This document shows, piece after piece, positions 1 through 7,735 of a DNA stretch of 64,000 nt; within the stretch, counting starts at the first letter, position 1, and each line of letters starts with the position of its first letter. This DNA comes from Corynebacterium sp. CNCTC7651 (GTDB lineage: Bacteria > Actinomycetota > Actinomycetes > Mycobacteriales > Mycobacteriaceae): assembly GCF_021496665.1 (NCBI RefSeq), contig NZ_CP071246.1:186001-250000 (forward strand). Direction: 5' to 3'. The notes under the pieces were generated by a model that saw only the letters and a program-made list of their open reading frames with translations, was not told the origin of the DNA and ran no database searches. Both the position numbers and the translations under genes were made by a program.

Positions 1-539
1 TGCCGCGAGGCGATAGTGAGGTCACACACCACGTGCAACGAGTGCCCGCCGCCGGCCGCCCACCCGTTCACCACCGCGATCACTACCTTCGGCATGGTGC
101 GAATCAGCCGCTGCACCTCCAAAATATGCAGCCGGCCGCCCTCGGCCTTCACGCGCGCCTCATCCACACCCTCCGCGGTCGCGGCCGCGTCGTCGCTGTC
201 GTGCGTCGTCGCGTACTGGTACCCGGAGCGCCCGCGTATCCGCTGGTCGCCGCCCGAGCAGAACGCCCAGCCCCCGTCCTTCGCGCTCGGCCCGTTGCCG
301 GTTAAGAGCACGGTGCCTATCGACGGATCCCTTCGAGCGTCGTCAAGCGCTGCGTACAGCTCATCCACCGTGTGGGGCCGGAATGCGTTGCGCACCTCGG
401 GCCGGTTGAACGCGATGCGCACGATGCCGTCCGCGCGCGTGGTGCCCACGTGGCGGTGGTAGGTGATGTCGGTGAAATCGAACCCCTCGACGGCGCGCCA
501 CTGGCTGGCGTCGAAAGGCTGCTCGGTGGAGTAGCTCAT
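1..539 (-). CDS. menB: 1,4-dihydroxy-2-naphthoyl-CoA synthase, C-terminus outside window
   Basis: MenB is a crotonase-fold enzyme that cyclises o-succinylbenzoyl-CoA to 1,4-dihydroxy-2-naphthoyl-CoA in menaquinone synthesis. The minus-strand translation begins [14 protein letters not shown] and contains the family stretches [15 protein letters not shown] and [11 protein letters not shown], the latter being part of the oxyanion-hole/active-site region. The gene runs off the left edge, so about 179 N-terminal residues are visible. It lies downstream of two DUF202 genes on the same strand, and menC and menD are close by. The start ATG at 537-539 is the first good start after the 57-bp duplication. 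Confidence 0.93.
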   Translation of the reverse strand, partial: MSYSTEQPFDASQWRAVEGFDFTDITYHRHVGTTRADGIVRIAFNRPEVRNAFRPHTVDELYAALDDARRDPSIGTVLLTGNGPSAKDGGWAFCSGGDQRIRGRSGYQYATTHDSDDAAATAEGVDEARVKAEGGRLHILEVQRLIRTMPKVVIAVVNGWAAGGGHSLHVVCDLTIASR

Positions 540-545
540 GGCCCC

Positions 546-659
546 GATGCTACGTGGCCAAAACCAGCGCGATCGCCCCCACACCCAGCGCCAGCACCGC
601 GCGATGCTACGTGGCCAAAACCAGCGCGATCGCCCCCACACCCAGCGCCAGCACCGCGC
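546..659. repeat. perfect 57-bp tandem duplication
   Basis: Two identical 57-bp units (546-602 and 603-659) sit head to tail. The unit holds the last codons and the stop of the minus-strand DUF202 gene. Because that gene stops inside the right-hand copy (TAG at 607-609), the left copy is untranslated and lies between the gene and menB. Confidence 0.97.
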
Positions 660-918
660 ACGACAGCACCACCACCCGCCACAGTGCCGGCGCTACCCGC
701 TCGTCCCGGATGCCGCGCACCTCGCGCAGGTAGTCGGCGCGGTTGGACAGCACCACGAACGCGCTGCACGCCACCAGCCCCGCGATCAGCGCCAGCACGC
801 CCGCGCCGTACACGTCCCCCCAACGCAGCAGGATCGAAGACACCACCAGCATCGAGATCGCCGTGCGCGACCAGGACATGGAGGTGCGCTCCGGCTGCAG
901 CCCAGGATCCGCGTGCAC
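607..918 (-). CDS. DUF202 small membrane protein (second of a pair)
   Basis: A 103-residue protein starting with GTG, beginning [20 protein letters not shown], which is the typical DUF202 opening (D-x-x-x-Q-x-E-R-T followed by a helix). About three hydrophobic segments follow, so it should be an inner-membrane protein. Its function is unknown; family members are often found as tandem pairs, as here. It starts 3 bases after the stop of the upstream DUF202 gene and is probably co-transcribed with it and with menB. Its 3' end was copied by the 57-bp tandem duplication. Confidence 0.85.
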   Translation of the reverse strand: MHADPGLQPERTSMSWSRTAISMLVVSSILLRWGDVYGAGVLALIAGLVACSAFVVLSNRADYLREVRGIRDERVAPALWRVVVLSCAVLALGVGAIALVLAT

Positions 919-921
919 GGC

Positions 922-1299
922 CTACACCAGGATCATCACGGCGGTCACGGCCAGCGCCACCGCCACGATCAGGGACAGCACGGGCACGATCGCGGGCACC
1001 GGCAGCGGGCGGCCGTGGCGCATCGCGCGCTCCACGTGCACCCACCGCACGGCCGCGCCGCCCGCGATGCACAGCCCGCCCAGGATCACCAGCACCGCCA
1101 CCGCTTTCTGGTGCTGCGGGTGCACGCCGTGGATATCAAACGCCCCGAGCGCGATCCCGCCGGCCAGAAACGCCAGCGCCGTGCGCGTCCACGCCAGGTA
1201 CGTGCGCTCGTTGGCCAGGGTGAAGCGCGGGTCCGGCTCTTCGCCGTCGGGGAAGACGCGCCGGGCGAACCAGGACCTGTCGTCGCGCTGGGTGCTCAT
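922..1299 (-). CDS. DUF202 membrane protein (YidH-like, first of a pair)
   Basis: A 125-residue protein read from ATG at 1297-1299 (MSTQRDDRSWFARRVFPDG). It carries the DUF202 signature DPRFTLANERTYLAWTRTA and three predicted membrane helices. A longer reading frame extends upstream but would run deep into menC, so the shorter start is preferred. The gene is divergent from menC with only about 25 bases between the starts. It probably heads the operon DUF202-DUF202-menB. Role unknown. Confidence 0.87.
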   Translation of the reverse strand: MSTQRDDRSWFARRVFPDGEEPDPRFTLANERTYLAWTRTALAFLAGGIALGAFDIHGVHPQHQKAVAVLVILGGLCIAGGAAVRWVHVERAMRHGRPLPVPAIVPVLSLIVAVALAVTAVMILV

Positions 1300-1324
1300 G
1301 TCAGCCAACGCTACGCTGGCCGGC

Positions 1325-2260
1325 ATGGAGCTGCCCACCGTCGACGACATCCTCGCCCGCGCCCACGTGGTCGCCCTCCCGATGGCGGTGCGCTTCCGCG
1401 GCGTGACCACGCGCGAAGCACTGCTCATCGACGGCCCCGCCGGCTGGGGCGAATTCTCCCCCTTCCTGGAGTACGCGCCCGCGGAGGCCGCCGCCTGGCT
1501 CGCCTCCGGCATCGAGGCCGCCTACCTCGGGCTCCCCGCCGCGGAAGGCTCGGTGGAGGTCAACGGCACCGTCCCCGCCGTGCCCCCCGCCGAGGTCGAG
1601 GCCGTGCTCGCGCGCTTCCCTGGCGTCCGCACGTTCAAAATCAAGGTCGCCGAAAAAGGGCACTCGCTTGACGACGATCGCTTGCGCATCAACCGCGTCC
1701 GCCAACTCCGCCCTGATGCCGCCCTCCGCGTGGACGCCAACCGCGGGTGGACCGTCGAGGAGGCCGTCGCCGCCGAACGTGCGCTGACCGAGACTGGCCC
1801 GCTCGAGTACATCGAGCAGCCTTGCGCCACCGTCGAGGAGCTCGCCGAGGTGTCACCACGGGTGGTGGAGTTGGGGGCGGCTCAGGTTGGCGTCGTCAAG
1901 CAAGCGCCCCTTGGTGGGGTACGTACCCTGCTGGGGATCGGGCGCGAGCTGGGGCTGGAGCTGACGGTGGCCAGCGCCCTGGATACCGCGGTGGGGATTG
2001 ACGCGGGGCTGGTCGCGGCGAAGCTTGCCGGGTCGCGCGCGGCGGGGCTGGCCACGCAGCGGCTGTTTGTGGAGGACGTCGCGCCGGAGCGCCCGCTTAT
2101 CGACGGCTGCTTACCCATCACCCGTACCATCCCCGACCCGGAACGGCTGCACGGCCTGAAGGCTCCGGGGGAGCGGCGGGACTGGTGGTTCGAGCGCGTC
2201 CGGGCGTGCTACCCCCTGATTCGGGGGAAGGTGGATATTAACCCGCGCACAAATCTGTGA
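1325..2260 (+). CDS. menC: o-succinylbenzoate synthase with an internal deletion
   Basis: MenC (enolase superfamily) dehydrates SHCHC to o-succinylbenzoate in menaquinone synthesis. Visible family parts are GPAGWGEFSPFLEYAP near the N-terminus, the K-x-K pair (FKIKV), the metal-ligand Asp in RVDANRGW, the ligand Glu in YIEQPC and the second catalytic Lys in VVKQAPLGG. Between EELAEV and RVVELGAA, where actinobacterial MenC normally has a stretch containing A-A-D-E-S with the third metal ligand, about 20 residues are missing in frame. The protein is 311 residues, somewhat short for the family. Start chosen at ATG 1325 (MELPTVDD); ATG 1298 is possible but overlaps the divergent gene. Activity is doubtful. 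Confidence 0.85.
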   Translation: MELPTVDDILARAHVVALPMAVRFRGVTTREALLIDGPAGWGEFSPFLEYAPAEAAAWLASGIEAAYLGLPAAEGSVEVNGTVPAVPPAEVEAVLARFPGVRTFKIKVAEKGHSLDDDRLRINRVRQLRPDAALRVDANRGWTVEEAVAAERALTETGPLEYIEQPCATVEELAEVSPRVVELGAAQVGVVKQAPLGGVRTLLGIGRELGLELTVASALDTAVGIDAGLVAAKLAGSRAAGLATQRLFVEDVAPERPLIDGCLPITRTIPDPERLHGLKAPGERRDWWFERVRACYPLIRGKVDINPRTNL

Positions 2261-2332
2261 TTTTGCTATGTGCGGTTAGAGAACGGGGTTAAGGTTTGAT
2301 CCGCAAAACCTGTACGACGTAAGGGGACTGAC

Positions 2333-3913
2333 GTGTCTACTCCCGTGACCCACCAGTCGTCCGCCCTCTCGGACGGCGACCTGGCTAAGAGCCCGGAACC
2401 GGGCGAGTGGCGCCGCCAACTCATCGGCCTCATCCTTGGCGTGGCGCTGGCCATTCTTGTGTACTACATCTTCCCGACGGGCGCGGGCGACACCGTCGCA
2501 AACTCCCCGGGCGCCAAGGAGGGCGTGGAGTACACGTCCCAGGCCATGCGCATCGTCGCCGCCGCGACCGTGCTCATGGGCGTGTGGTGGATGACGGAGG
2601 CGATTCCGCTCGCCGCCACCGCCCTGCTGCCGATCGCGATCTTCCCCGTCATGGGCGTGGCGCCGTTCAAGGAGGTCGCGTCCCCGTACGCCGCCTCCAC
2701 CATCTTCCTGTTCATGGGCGGCTTCCTGATCGCCCTCGGTCTGCAGCGCTGGAACCTGCACCGCCGCCTGGCGCTGGTTGTGGTGAAGATCGTGGGCACC
2801 AGCCCGAAGCGCATCATCCTGGGCTTCATGCTGGCCACCGGCTTCATGTCCATGTGGGTGTCCAACACCGCGACCGCCGTGGTGATGCTGCCGATCGGCA
2901 TGTCCGTGCTCATGCTCACCGCCGAGTCCGTGGGCGGCATGGAGAACCAGAAGCGCTTCGCCACCGCGCTGATGCTGGCGATTGCGTACTCCGCCTCCAT
3001 CGGCTCCCTGGGCACCCTGATCGGTACCCCGCCGAACGCGCTGATGGCCGGCTACATGAAGGAAGCGCACGACATCACCATCGGCTTCGGCCAGTGGATG
3101 CTGGTCGGCTTGCCGGTGGCCATCATCTTCACCTTCATCGCGTGGTGGCTGCTGATCACCATCTTCAAGCCTGAGGTGGACCAGATCCCGGGCGGCAAGG
3201 AGCTCATCGACAACGAGATCAAGAAGCTCGGCCCCTGGACCTTCCCGCAGGTCATGGTCGGCATCATCTTCCTGCTGGCCGCGCTGTCCTGGATCATCAT
3301 TCCGCTGCTGCGCACCAACCTCGGCTTGAAGTTCCCGTACGACGACGCCATCGTGGGCATCATCGCCGGCCTTTTGATGTTCATCATTCCGGCGTCCAAG
3401 GACGGCAAGCGCCTCCTGGACTGGGAGAGCGCGAACGAGATGCCGTGGGACGTCCTGCTCCTCTTCGGCGGCGGCCTGTCCCTGTCCGCCATGTTCACCT
3501 CCACCGGCCTGTCCCTGTGGATCGGTGAGGCTGCAAAGGGCCTGTCCGTCCTGCCGATGTTCCTCCTGATCTTCGCCGTCGCCGTGCTGATCATCTTCCT
3601 CACCGAGCTGACCTCCAACACCGCAACCGCCGCGACGTTCCTCCCGATCATGGGTGGTGTGGCCGTGGGTATCGGCCTGACCGCCTCCACCGAGATGAAC
3701 GTGATGCTGCTCTGCATCCCGGTCGCGCTCGCCGCAACGTGCGCGTTCATGCTGCCGGTGGCCACCCCGCCGAACGCGATCGCGTACTCCTCCGGCTACG
3801 TCAAGATGAACGAGATGATCAAGGCCGGCATCTGGCTGAACATCATCGGCAGCGTCCTGATCTCCCTGGCGACGTACTTCATCGCCGTCCCGGTCTTCGG
3901 CCTCGTGCTGTAG
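2333..3913 (+). CDS. DASS/SLC13 family sodium:dicarboxylate symporter
   Basis: A 526-residue integral membrane protein of the divalent anion:sodium symporter family, likely importing C4-dicarboxylates such as succinate, fumarate or malate. Two S-N-T ion/substrate motifs are seen, one per half (MWVSNTATAVVMLP and LTELTSNTATAATFLP), each followed by a T-P-P-N-A motif (IGTPPNAL, VATPPNAI), as expected for the inverted-repeat fold. Many hydrophobic segments cover the chain after a polar N-terminus of about 25 residues. The GTG start is supported by AAGGGG about 7 bases upstream. It is close in type to corynebacterial DccT and CitT-like proteins, but the exact substrate cannot be told. Confidence 0.9.
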   Translation: MSTPVTHQSSALSDGDLAKSPEPGEWRRQLIGLILGVALAILVYYIFPTGAGDTVANSPGAKEGVEYTSQAMRIVAAATVLMGVWWMTEAIPLAATALLPIAIFPVMGVAPFKEVASPYAASTIFLFMGGFLIALGLQRWNLHRRLALVVVKIVGTSPKRIILGFMLATGFMSMWVSNTATAVVMLPIGMSVLMLTAESVGGMENQKRFATALMLAIAYSASIGSLGTLIGTPPNALMAGYMKEAHDITIGFGQWMLVGLPVAIIFTFIAWWLLITIFKPEVDQIPGGKELIDNEIKKLGPWTFPQVMVGIIFLLAALSWIIIPLLRTNLGLKFPYDDAIVGIIAGLLMFIIPASKDGKRLLDWESANEMPWDVLLLFGGGLSLSAMFTSTGLSLWIGEAAKGLSVLPMFLLIFAVAVLIIFLTELTSNTATAATFLPIMGGVAVGIGLTASTEMNVMLLCIPVALAATCAFMLPVATPPNAIAYSSGYVKMNEMIKAGIWLNIIGSVLISLATYFIAVPVFGLVL

Positions 3914-3952
3914 CACTGCTACCTACCCCGCTTGGCGCGTTACGCTATCCGC

Positions 3953-4480
3953 ATGGATAACGAGACGCGCCAGTTCGGTTCTCAGGACCGGCCGCGCCCC
4001 AAGCAGGTCTTCCCGGAGCAGCAGTACGAGCAGCAGCCCGCGCAGCCGCAGTACCAGCAGCCGCAGTACCAGGCACCGCAGTACGAGGAGCCCTACTACG
4101 CGCCCTACACCCCGCCCGCGCAGGAGCCGGAGGAGCGGGACAACGTCCCCGCGATTGTGTTCGGCGTGCTGTTCGCCATCGCGGCGGTCGCGGCGATCGT
4201 GCTCTACTTCCTCTGGCGCGGCGCCGCCGCGGAGGCGAACAAACCCCCGGTGACCGTCACGCAGACGCAAACCCAGATTGTCACCACCACGGAGACCACC
4301 ACCAAGCGCCCGCCGCTCTTCGGCCGCGACGGCACCGCCCCCAACTCCACCAGCGCCCCCGGCCGCGAGCCCGCCCCGCAGGACCCGCCGCAGATGCCGT
4401 CTTTCGAGCTGCCGCAGGAGGTGCGCGACGCGCTGGAGGACCTGCGCAACGAAGCCGAGTCCATTTTCCAGACCCAGTAG
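3953..4480 (+). CDS. single-span membrane protein with Q/Y/P-rich N-terminus
   Basis: Unrecognised 175-residue protein upstream of menD. Order of parts: a cytoplasmic-looking region with Q-Y-Q-Q-P type repeats (about residues 20-55), one membrane helix (about residues 65-88, [20 protein letters not shown]), a Thr-rich stretch and an acidic, probably helical C-terminus. Start ATG 3953 follows a -10-like TACGCT (3941-3946) by 6 bases, which fits a leaderless transcript; no ribosome site is seen. A diverged second copy, split by an IS element, lies at 20247-23403, again directly before menD. The linkage with menD in both copies suggests an operon. Confidence 0.8.
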   Translation: MDNETRQFGSQDRPRPKQVFPEQQYEQQPAQPQYQQPQYQAPQYEEPYYAPYTPPAQEPEERDNVPAIVFGVLFAIAAVAAIVLYFLWRGAAAEANKPPVTVTQTQTQIVTTTETTTKRPPLFGRDGTAPNSTSAPGREPAPQDPPQMPSFELPQEVRDALEDLRNEAESIFQTQ

Positions 4481-4490
4481 GGTAGGGCGA

Positions 4491-6107
4491 ATGGATTCGA
4501 TCGCACTGGCCGCCCGCGTCGCGGAGGTCCTCGCCCGCAACGTCACCGACGTCGTGCTCAGCCCGGGTTCGCGCAACTCGCCGCTCGCGTACGCACTCCT
4601 CGCGCACGAGGACTTGGCGGTGCACGTGCGTATCGACGAACGCTCCGCCGCCTTCACCGCCCTCGGCCTCGCCCGGGTGCAAAAACGCCACGTCGCGGTG
4701 GTGATGACGTCGGGGACCGCGGTGGCGAACGCCTACCCGGCGGTGATTGAGGCGCACATGTCCCACACCCCGCTTGCGGTGGTCAGCGCGGACCGCCCGG
4801 AGCGTCTGGTGGGCACCGGCGCGAGCCAGACCATCTGGCAGCAGGGCATCTTCGGCCGCTACGCCGCAACGCAGCAGGTGGCGGACCTCGAAGCGGCCGA
4901 CGCGATCAGCTTCGCCGCGGACCAGGTGCACATCAACGTCGCGCTGGATACGCCGCTGGTGCCGGAGGGGTTGCTGGGAAGCGTCGGCAAGCACAGGCGC
5001 GTGGGCCCCGGCCGGCTGGACTCTGCGCCGGCGTGGGTGGACCACGGCGAGGTGGAGGTGGACCTGAGCCAGGATACGCTGGTCATCGCCGGGGACGAGG
5101 CCTGGGACGTCCCCGGGCTCGAGCACGTGCCGACGATCGCGGAACCCACCGCCCCGACCCCCTTCCACCAGGTGCACCCGCTGGCGGCGCGGTTCTTCGC
5201 GCAATCGTCGGTAAGCATTTCGCACGACGGCGGAGATTTCGCGGCGTCGACGAAGCCGGAGCAGGTGATTGTGGTGGGCCACCCGACGCTGCACCGCGAC
5301 GTGATGGCGCTGCTCGCGGACCCGGAGATCGAGGTCATCGGCATCACCCGCACCGCCACCGTCACCGGCAAGCCGGACCGCGTGGGCTCGCGCGTGAAAG
5401 CCACCGGCCAGCCGACCGACACGTGGCTGAAAATCTGCGAGGCCGCCGGCGACGTCGGCGCCGAGACGGTGCGCACCGCGCTGGAGGACGACGCCTTCGG
5501 CCTCACCGGCCTGCACGTCGCCGCCGCGGTGTGCGACACCCTCGCCGTCGGCGACACGCTGGTGCTCGGCTCCTCGAACCCGGTGCGCGACGCCAGCCTG
5601 GTCGGCATGCCGTTCGACGGCGTGGACACCTACAGCCCGCGCGGTGCCGCCGGCATCGACGGCACCGTCTCCCAGGCCGTCGGCATCGCGCTGGCCACGC
5701 AGGCGTTGCGTGCCGACGAAATCCGCGCACCCCGCACCATCGCCCTCATGGGGGACCTCACCTTCCTCCACGACGCGAACGGCCTCATCATCGGCCCGGA
5801 CGAGCCGCGGCCCGGCAACCTCACCATCGTGGTGGCCAACGACAACGGCGGCGGGATCTTCGAGGCACTCGAACCCGGAGCCGAGGCGCTGCGGGGGCAG
5901 TTTGAGCGGGTGTTTGGTACGCCGCATGGGGTGAGCGTCGAAAAGCTTGCAGAAGCCCATGGCGCGGCGTACCGCAGGGCGGAAACCCTGCCTGAGCTGA
6001 CGCAAACCCTGGTGGAGCTCGAGGCGGAACCGGAGCCGATCACGGTGGTGGAGGTGCCCACCACGCGCGCGACGCGCCGGGCCTTGGCGGAGCGGCTGCG
6101 GAAGTAA
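4491..6107 (+). CDS. menD: SEPHCHC synthase (menaquinone biosynthesis), first copy
   Basis: MenD is a thiamine-diphosphate enzyme that joins isochorismate and 2-oxoglutarate (2-succinyl-5-enolpyruvyl-6-hydroxy-3-cyclohexene-1-carboxylate synthase). The 538-residue frame has the N-terminal [17 protein letters not shown] and [16 protein letters not shown] blocks with the ThDP glutamate, and the C-terminal [12 protein letters not shown] cofactor region (GD...N). Length is normal. ATG 4491 lies behind GGGTAGGG, 10 bases after the stop of the membrane protein gene. This is the intact copy; a second one at 23400-25018 is frameshifted and differs at many positions. Confidence 0.96.
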   Translation: MDSIALAARVAEVLARNVTDVVLSPGSRNSPLAYALLAHEDLAVHVRIDERSAAFTALGLARVQKRHVAVVMTSGTAVANAYPAVIEAHMSHTPLAVVSADRPERLVGTGASQTIWQQGIFGRYAATQQVADLEAADAISFAADQVHINVALDTPLVPEGLLGSVGKHRRVGPGRLDSAPAWVDHGEVEVDLSQDTLVIAGDEAWDVPGLEHVPTIAEPTAPTPFHQVHPLAARFFAQSSVSISHDGGDFAASTKPEQVIVVGHPTLHRDVMALLADPEIEVIGITRTATVTGKPDRVGSRVKATGQPTDTWLKICEAAGDVGAETVRTALEDDAFGLTGLHVAAAVCDTLAVGDTLVLGSSNPVRDASLVGMPFDGVDTYSPRGAAGIDGTVSQAVGIALATQALRADEIRAPRTIALMGDLTFLHDANGLIIGPDEPRPGNLTIVVANDNGGGIFEALEPGAEALRGQFERVFGTPHGVSVEKLAEAHGAAYRRAETLPELTQTLVELEAEPEPITVVEVPTTRATRRALAERLRK

Positions 6108-6174
6108 AAATTCACGCGACATTCACCAACGGTTGAGGCGGAGTTTCCGCACGGCTGCAAGGGTGGGACGCATT

Positions 6175-7371
6175 ATGCGTGTGGGAATTGTTGCTGAGTC
6201 CTTTCTGCCCAACATCAACGGCGTGACCAACTCCGTGCTTCGCGTGCTGGAGCACCTGAAGCGTGAGGGGCACGACGCGATTGTGATCGCGCCGGGCGCG
6301 CGCGAGTTCCAGGAGGAAGTGGCGGATTACCTCGGCTTTCCCATCGTGCGCGTGCCCACGGTGCGCATCCCGCTGGTGGATTCCCTGCCCGTCGGTGTCC
6401 CCACCACTACCGTGACGGCGGCCCTGGCTGAGTTCCGCCCGGACGTGATTCACCTGGCCAGCCCGTTTGTGCTCGGCGGCGCGGGTGCGTTCTCCGCCCG
6501 CCAGCTGGACGTGCCGGCGGTGGGCCTGTACCAGACGGACGTCGCCGGTTTTGCCACCAAGTACCACGCGGCGATGGTGGCGTCGATCGCGTGGGATTGG
6601 ACCCGCACCATCCACAACATGTGCGAGATCACGCTCGCGCCGTCCTCGGAGGCGATCCGCGAGCTGGAGAGCCACGGCATCAAGAACGTCCGCCACTGGG
6701 GCCGCGGCGTGGACGCGGAGCTGTTCCACCCCACCCGCCGCTCCGACATGCTGCGCCGCCAGTGGGACCCGTCGGGGGAGAAGAAGATTGTGGGCTTTGT
6801 GGGGCGCCTCGCCGCGGAGAAGAGCGTCCAGCGCCTTGCCCCGCTTCACGACGATCCTTCGATCCAACTTGTCGTCGTCGGCGATGGCCCGGAGCGCCAG
6901 CCGCTCGAGGCGGCGCTGCCGGGTGCGGTGTTCACCGGCGCGCTGTCCGGCGAGCAGCTGGCGCGTGCGTACGCGTCGCTGGACCTGTTCGTGCACACCG
7001 GCGAGTTCGAGACGTTCTGTCAGGCCATCCAGGAGGCGCAGGCCTCCGGCGTGCCCACGATCGGGCCCCGCGCCGGCGGCCCGATCGACCTGATCAACCA
7101 CGGCGTGAACGGCCTGCTGCTGGAGGTGGACACCTTCGAGGAGGAGCTGCCGGACGCGGCGGCGTGGATCTTGGACGATGCCCGCCTGGAGGACATGAAA
7201 CTCATTGCCCGCGAGTCCGTGTCCGACAAGACCTGGGACGCGCTGTGTACGCAGCTGGTGGGCTACTACGACGAGGTGATCCGCGACTACAACCGCAACG
7301 TGGTCAACCTCTTCGGCCGCGACGTCGCTCTGCCCGGCTGGGCCCGCGTGCCGCGCCTCCGCGGCGCTTGA
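6175..7371 (+). CDS. mgtA: GDP-mannose-dependent alpha-mannosyltransferase, first copy
   Basis: A GT4-family (GT-B fold) glycosyltransferase of 398 residues resembling mycobacterial Rv0557 and corynebacterial MgtA, which add mannose to a glucuronosyl-diacylglycerol lipid anchor. Seen: N-terminal MRVGIVAESFLPNINGV acceptor-domain start, HWGRGVDAELFHP linker, VGFVGRLAAEKSV donor-domain start and the E-x7-E motif in GEFETFCQAIQEAQASG. Genomic linkage with menD and menG is the same as in mycobacteria. Start ATG 6175 follows GGGTGGG. The 67 bases before it contain a block (AAATTCACGCGAC) that also precedes the second copy at 26941. Confidence 0.93.
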   Translation: MRVGIVAESFLPNINGVTNSVLRVLEHLKREGHDAIVIAPGAREFQEEVADYLGFPIVRVPTVRIPLVDSLPVGVPTTTVTAALAEFRPDVIHLASPFVLGGAGAFSARQLDVPAVGLYQTDVAGFATKYHAAMVASIAWDWTRTIHNMCEITLAPSSEAIRELESHGIKNVRHWGRGVDAELFHPTRRSDMLRRQWDPSGEKKIVGFVGRLAAEKSVQRLAPLHDDPSIQLVVVGDGPERQPLEAALPGAVFTGALSGEQLARAYASLDLFVHTGEFETFCQAIQEAQASGVPTIGPRAGGPIDLINHGVNGLLLEVDTFEEELPDAAAWILDDARLEDMKLIARESVSDKTWDALCTQLVGYYDEVIRDYNRNVVNLFGRDVALPGWARVPRLRGA

Positions 7372-7404
7372 AGAGCGCACCGCCGTTAGGGTGCAGCACA
7401 TCAC

Positions 7405-7472
7405 ATAGGATTGCCTTCCTTTTGGCGCACTTCTTACCGTAGGCTTGCTTGTATTAAGTAACCCTAACTTCA
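7405..7472 (+). promoter_or_regulatory. two DtxR-like iron boxes upstream of feoA
   Basis: The stretch TTAAGTAACCCTAACTTCA (7454-7472) agrees with the DtxR/IdeR consensus TTAGGTTAGCCTAACCTAA at 14 of 19 positions. A weaker match (11 of 19) at 7405-7423 overlaps a -10-like TAGGAT. The position just before feoA fits iron repression by DtxR. Binding is inferred from the match and context. Confidence 0.65.
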
Positions 7473-7483
7473 AGGAGTGCTGG

Positions 7484-7735
7484 ATGGCCGCCGCGACGGA
7501 GCGCACGCTTTTCGACGTTCCCATCGGCGACCACGCCGTCATCACCGCCGCCATGGTGGACGCGAAGCTGGACCGTCGCCTGCGTGAGTTGGGCCTGCGC
7601 AGCGGAGCCGAAGTCACGGTCATGCAGAAGACCGCCGGCGGCGGGCGCGTGGTCAAGGTGCGCGACACCCACTACGCGCTGGACAAGTACGCGCTCAAGC
7701 ACATCCTTGTGGACGTGAAGGAGCCCGCGCGATGA
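7484..7735 (+). CDS. feoA: ferrous iron transport protein A
   Basis: An 83-residue SH3-like FeoA protein (MAAATERTLFDVPIG...), containing RRLRELGLRSGAEVTV, typical of the family. It is a cytoplasmic partner of FeoB. ATG 7484 lies 6 bases behind AAGGAG. It overlaps feoB by 4 bases (ATGA). The DtxR-like boxes directly upstream point to iron control. Confidence 0.93.
   Translation: MAAATERTLFDVPIGDHAVITAAMVDAKLDRRLRELGLRSGAEVTVMQKTAGGGRVVKVRDTHYALDKYALKHILVDVKEPAR

Noticed and set aside
2255..2300. GlxR/CRP site upstream of the dicarboxylate transporter
   Set aside because: Only one TGTGA half-site is present and no matching TCACA at the right distance.
2276..3916. Antisense open frame over the dicarboxylate transporter
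   Set aside because: His/Gly/Asp-rich composition typical of a shadow frame; the sense frame has clear family motifs.
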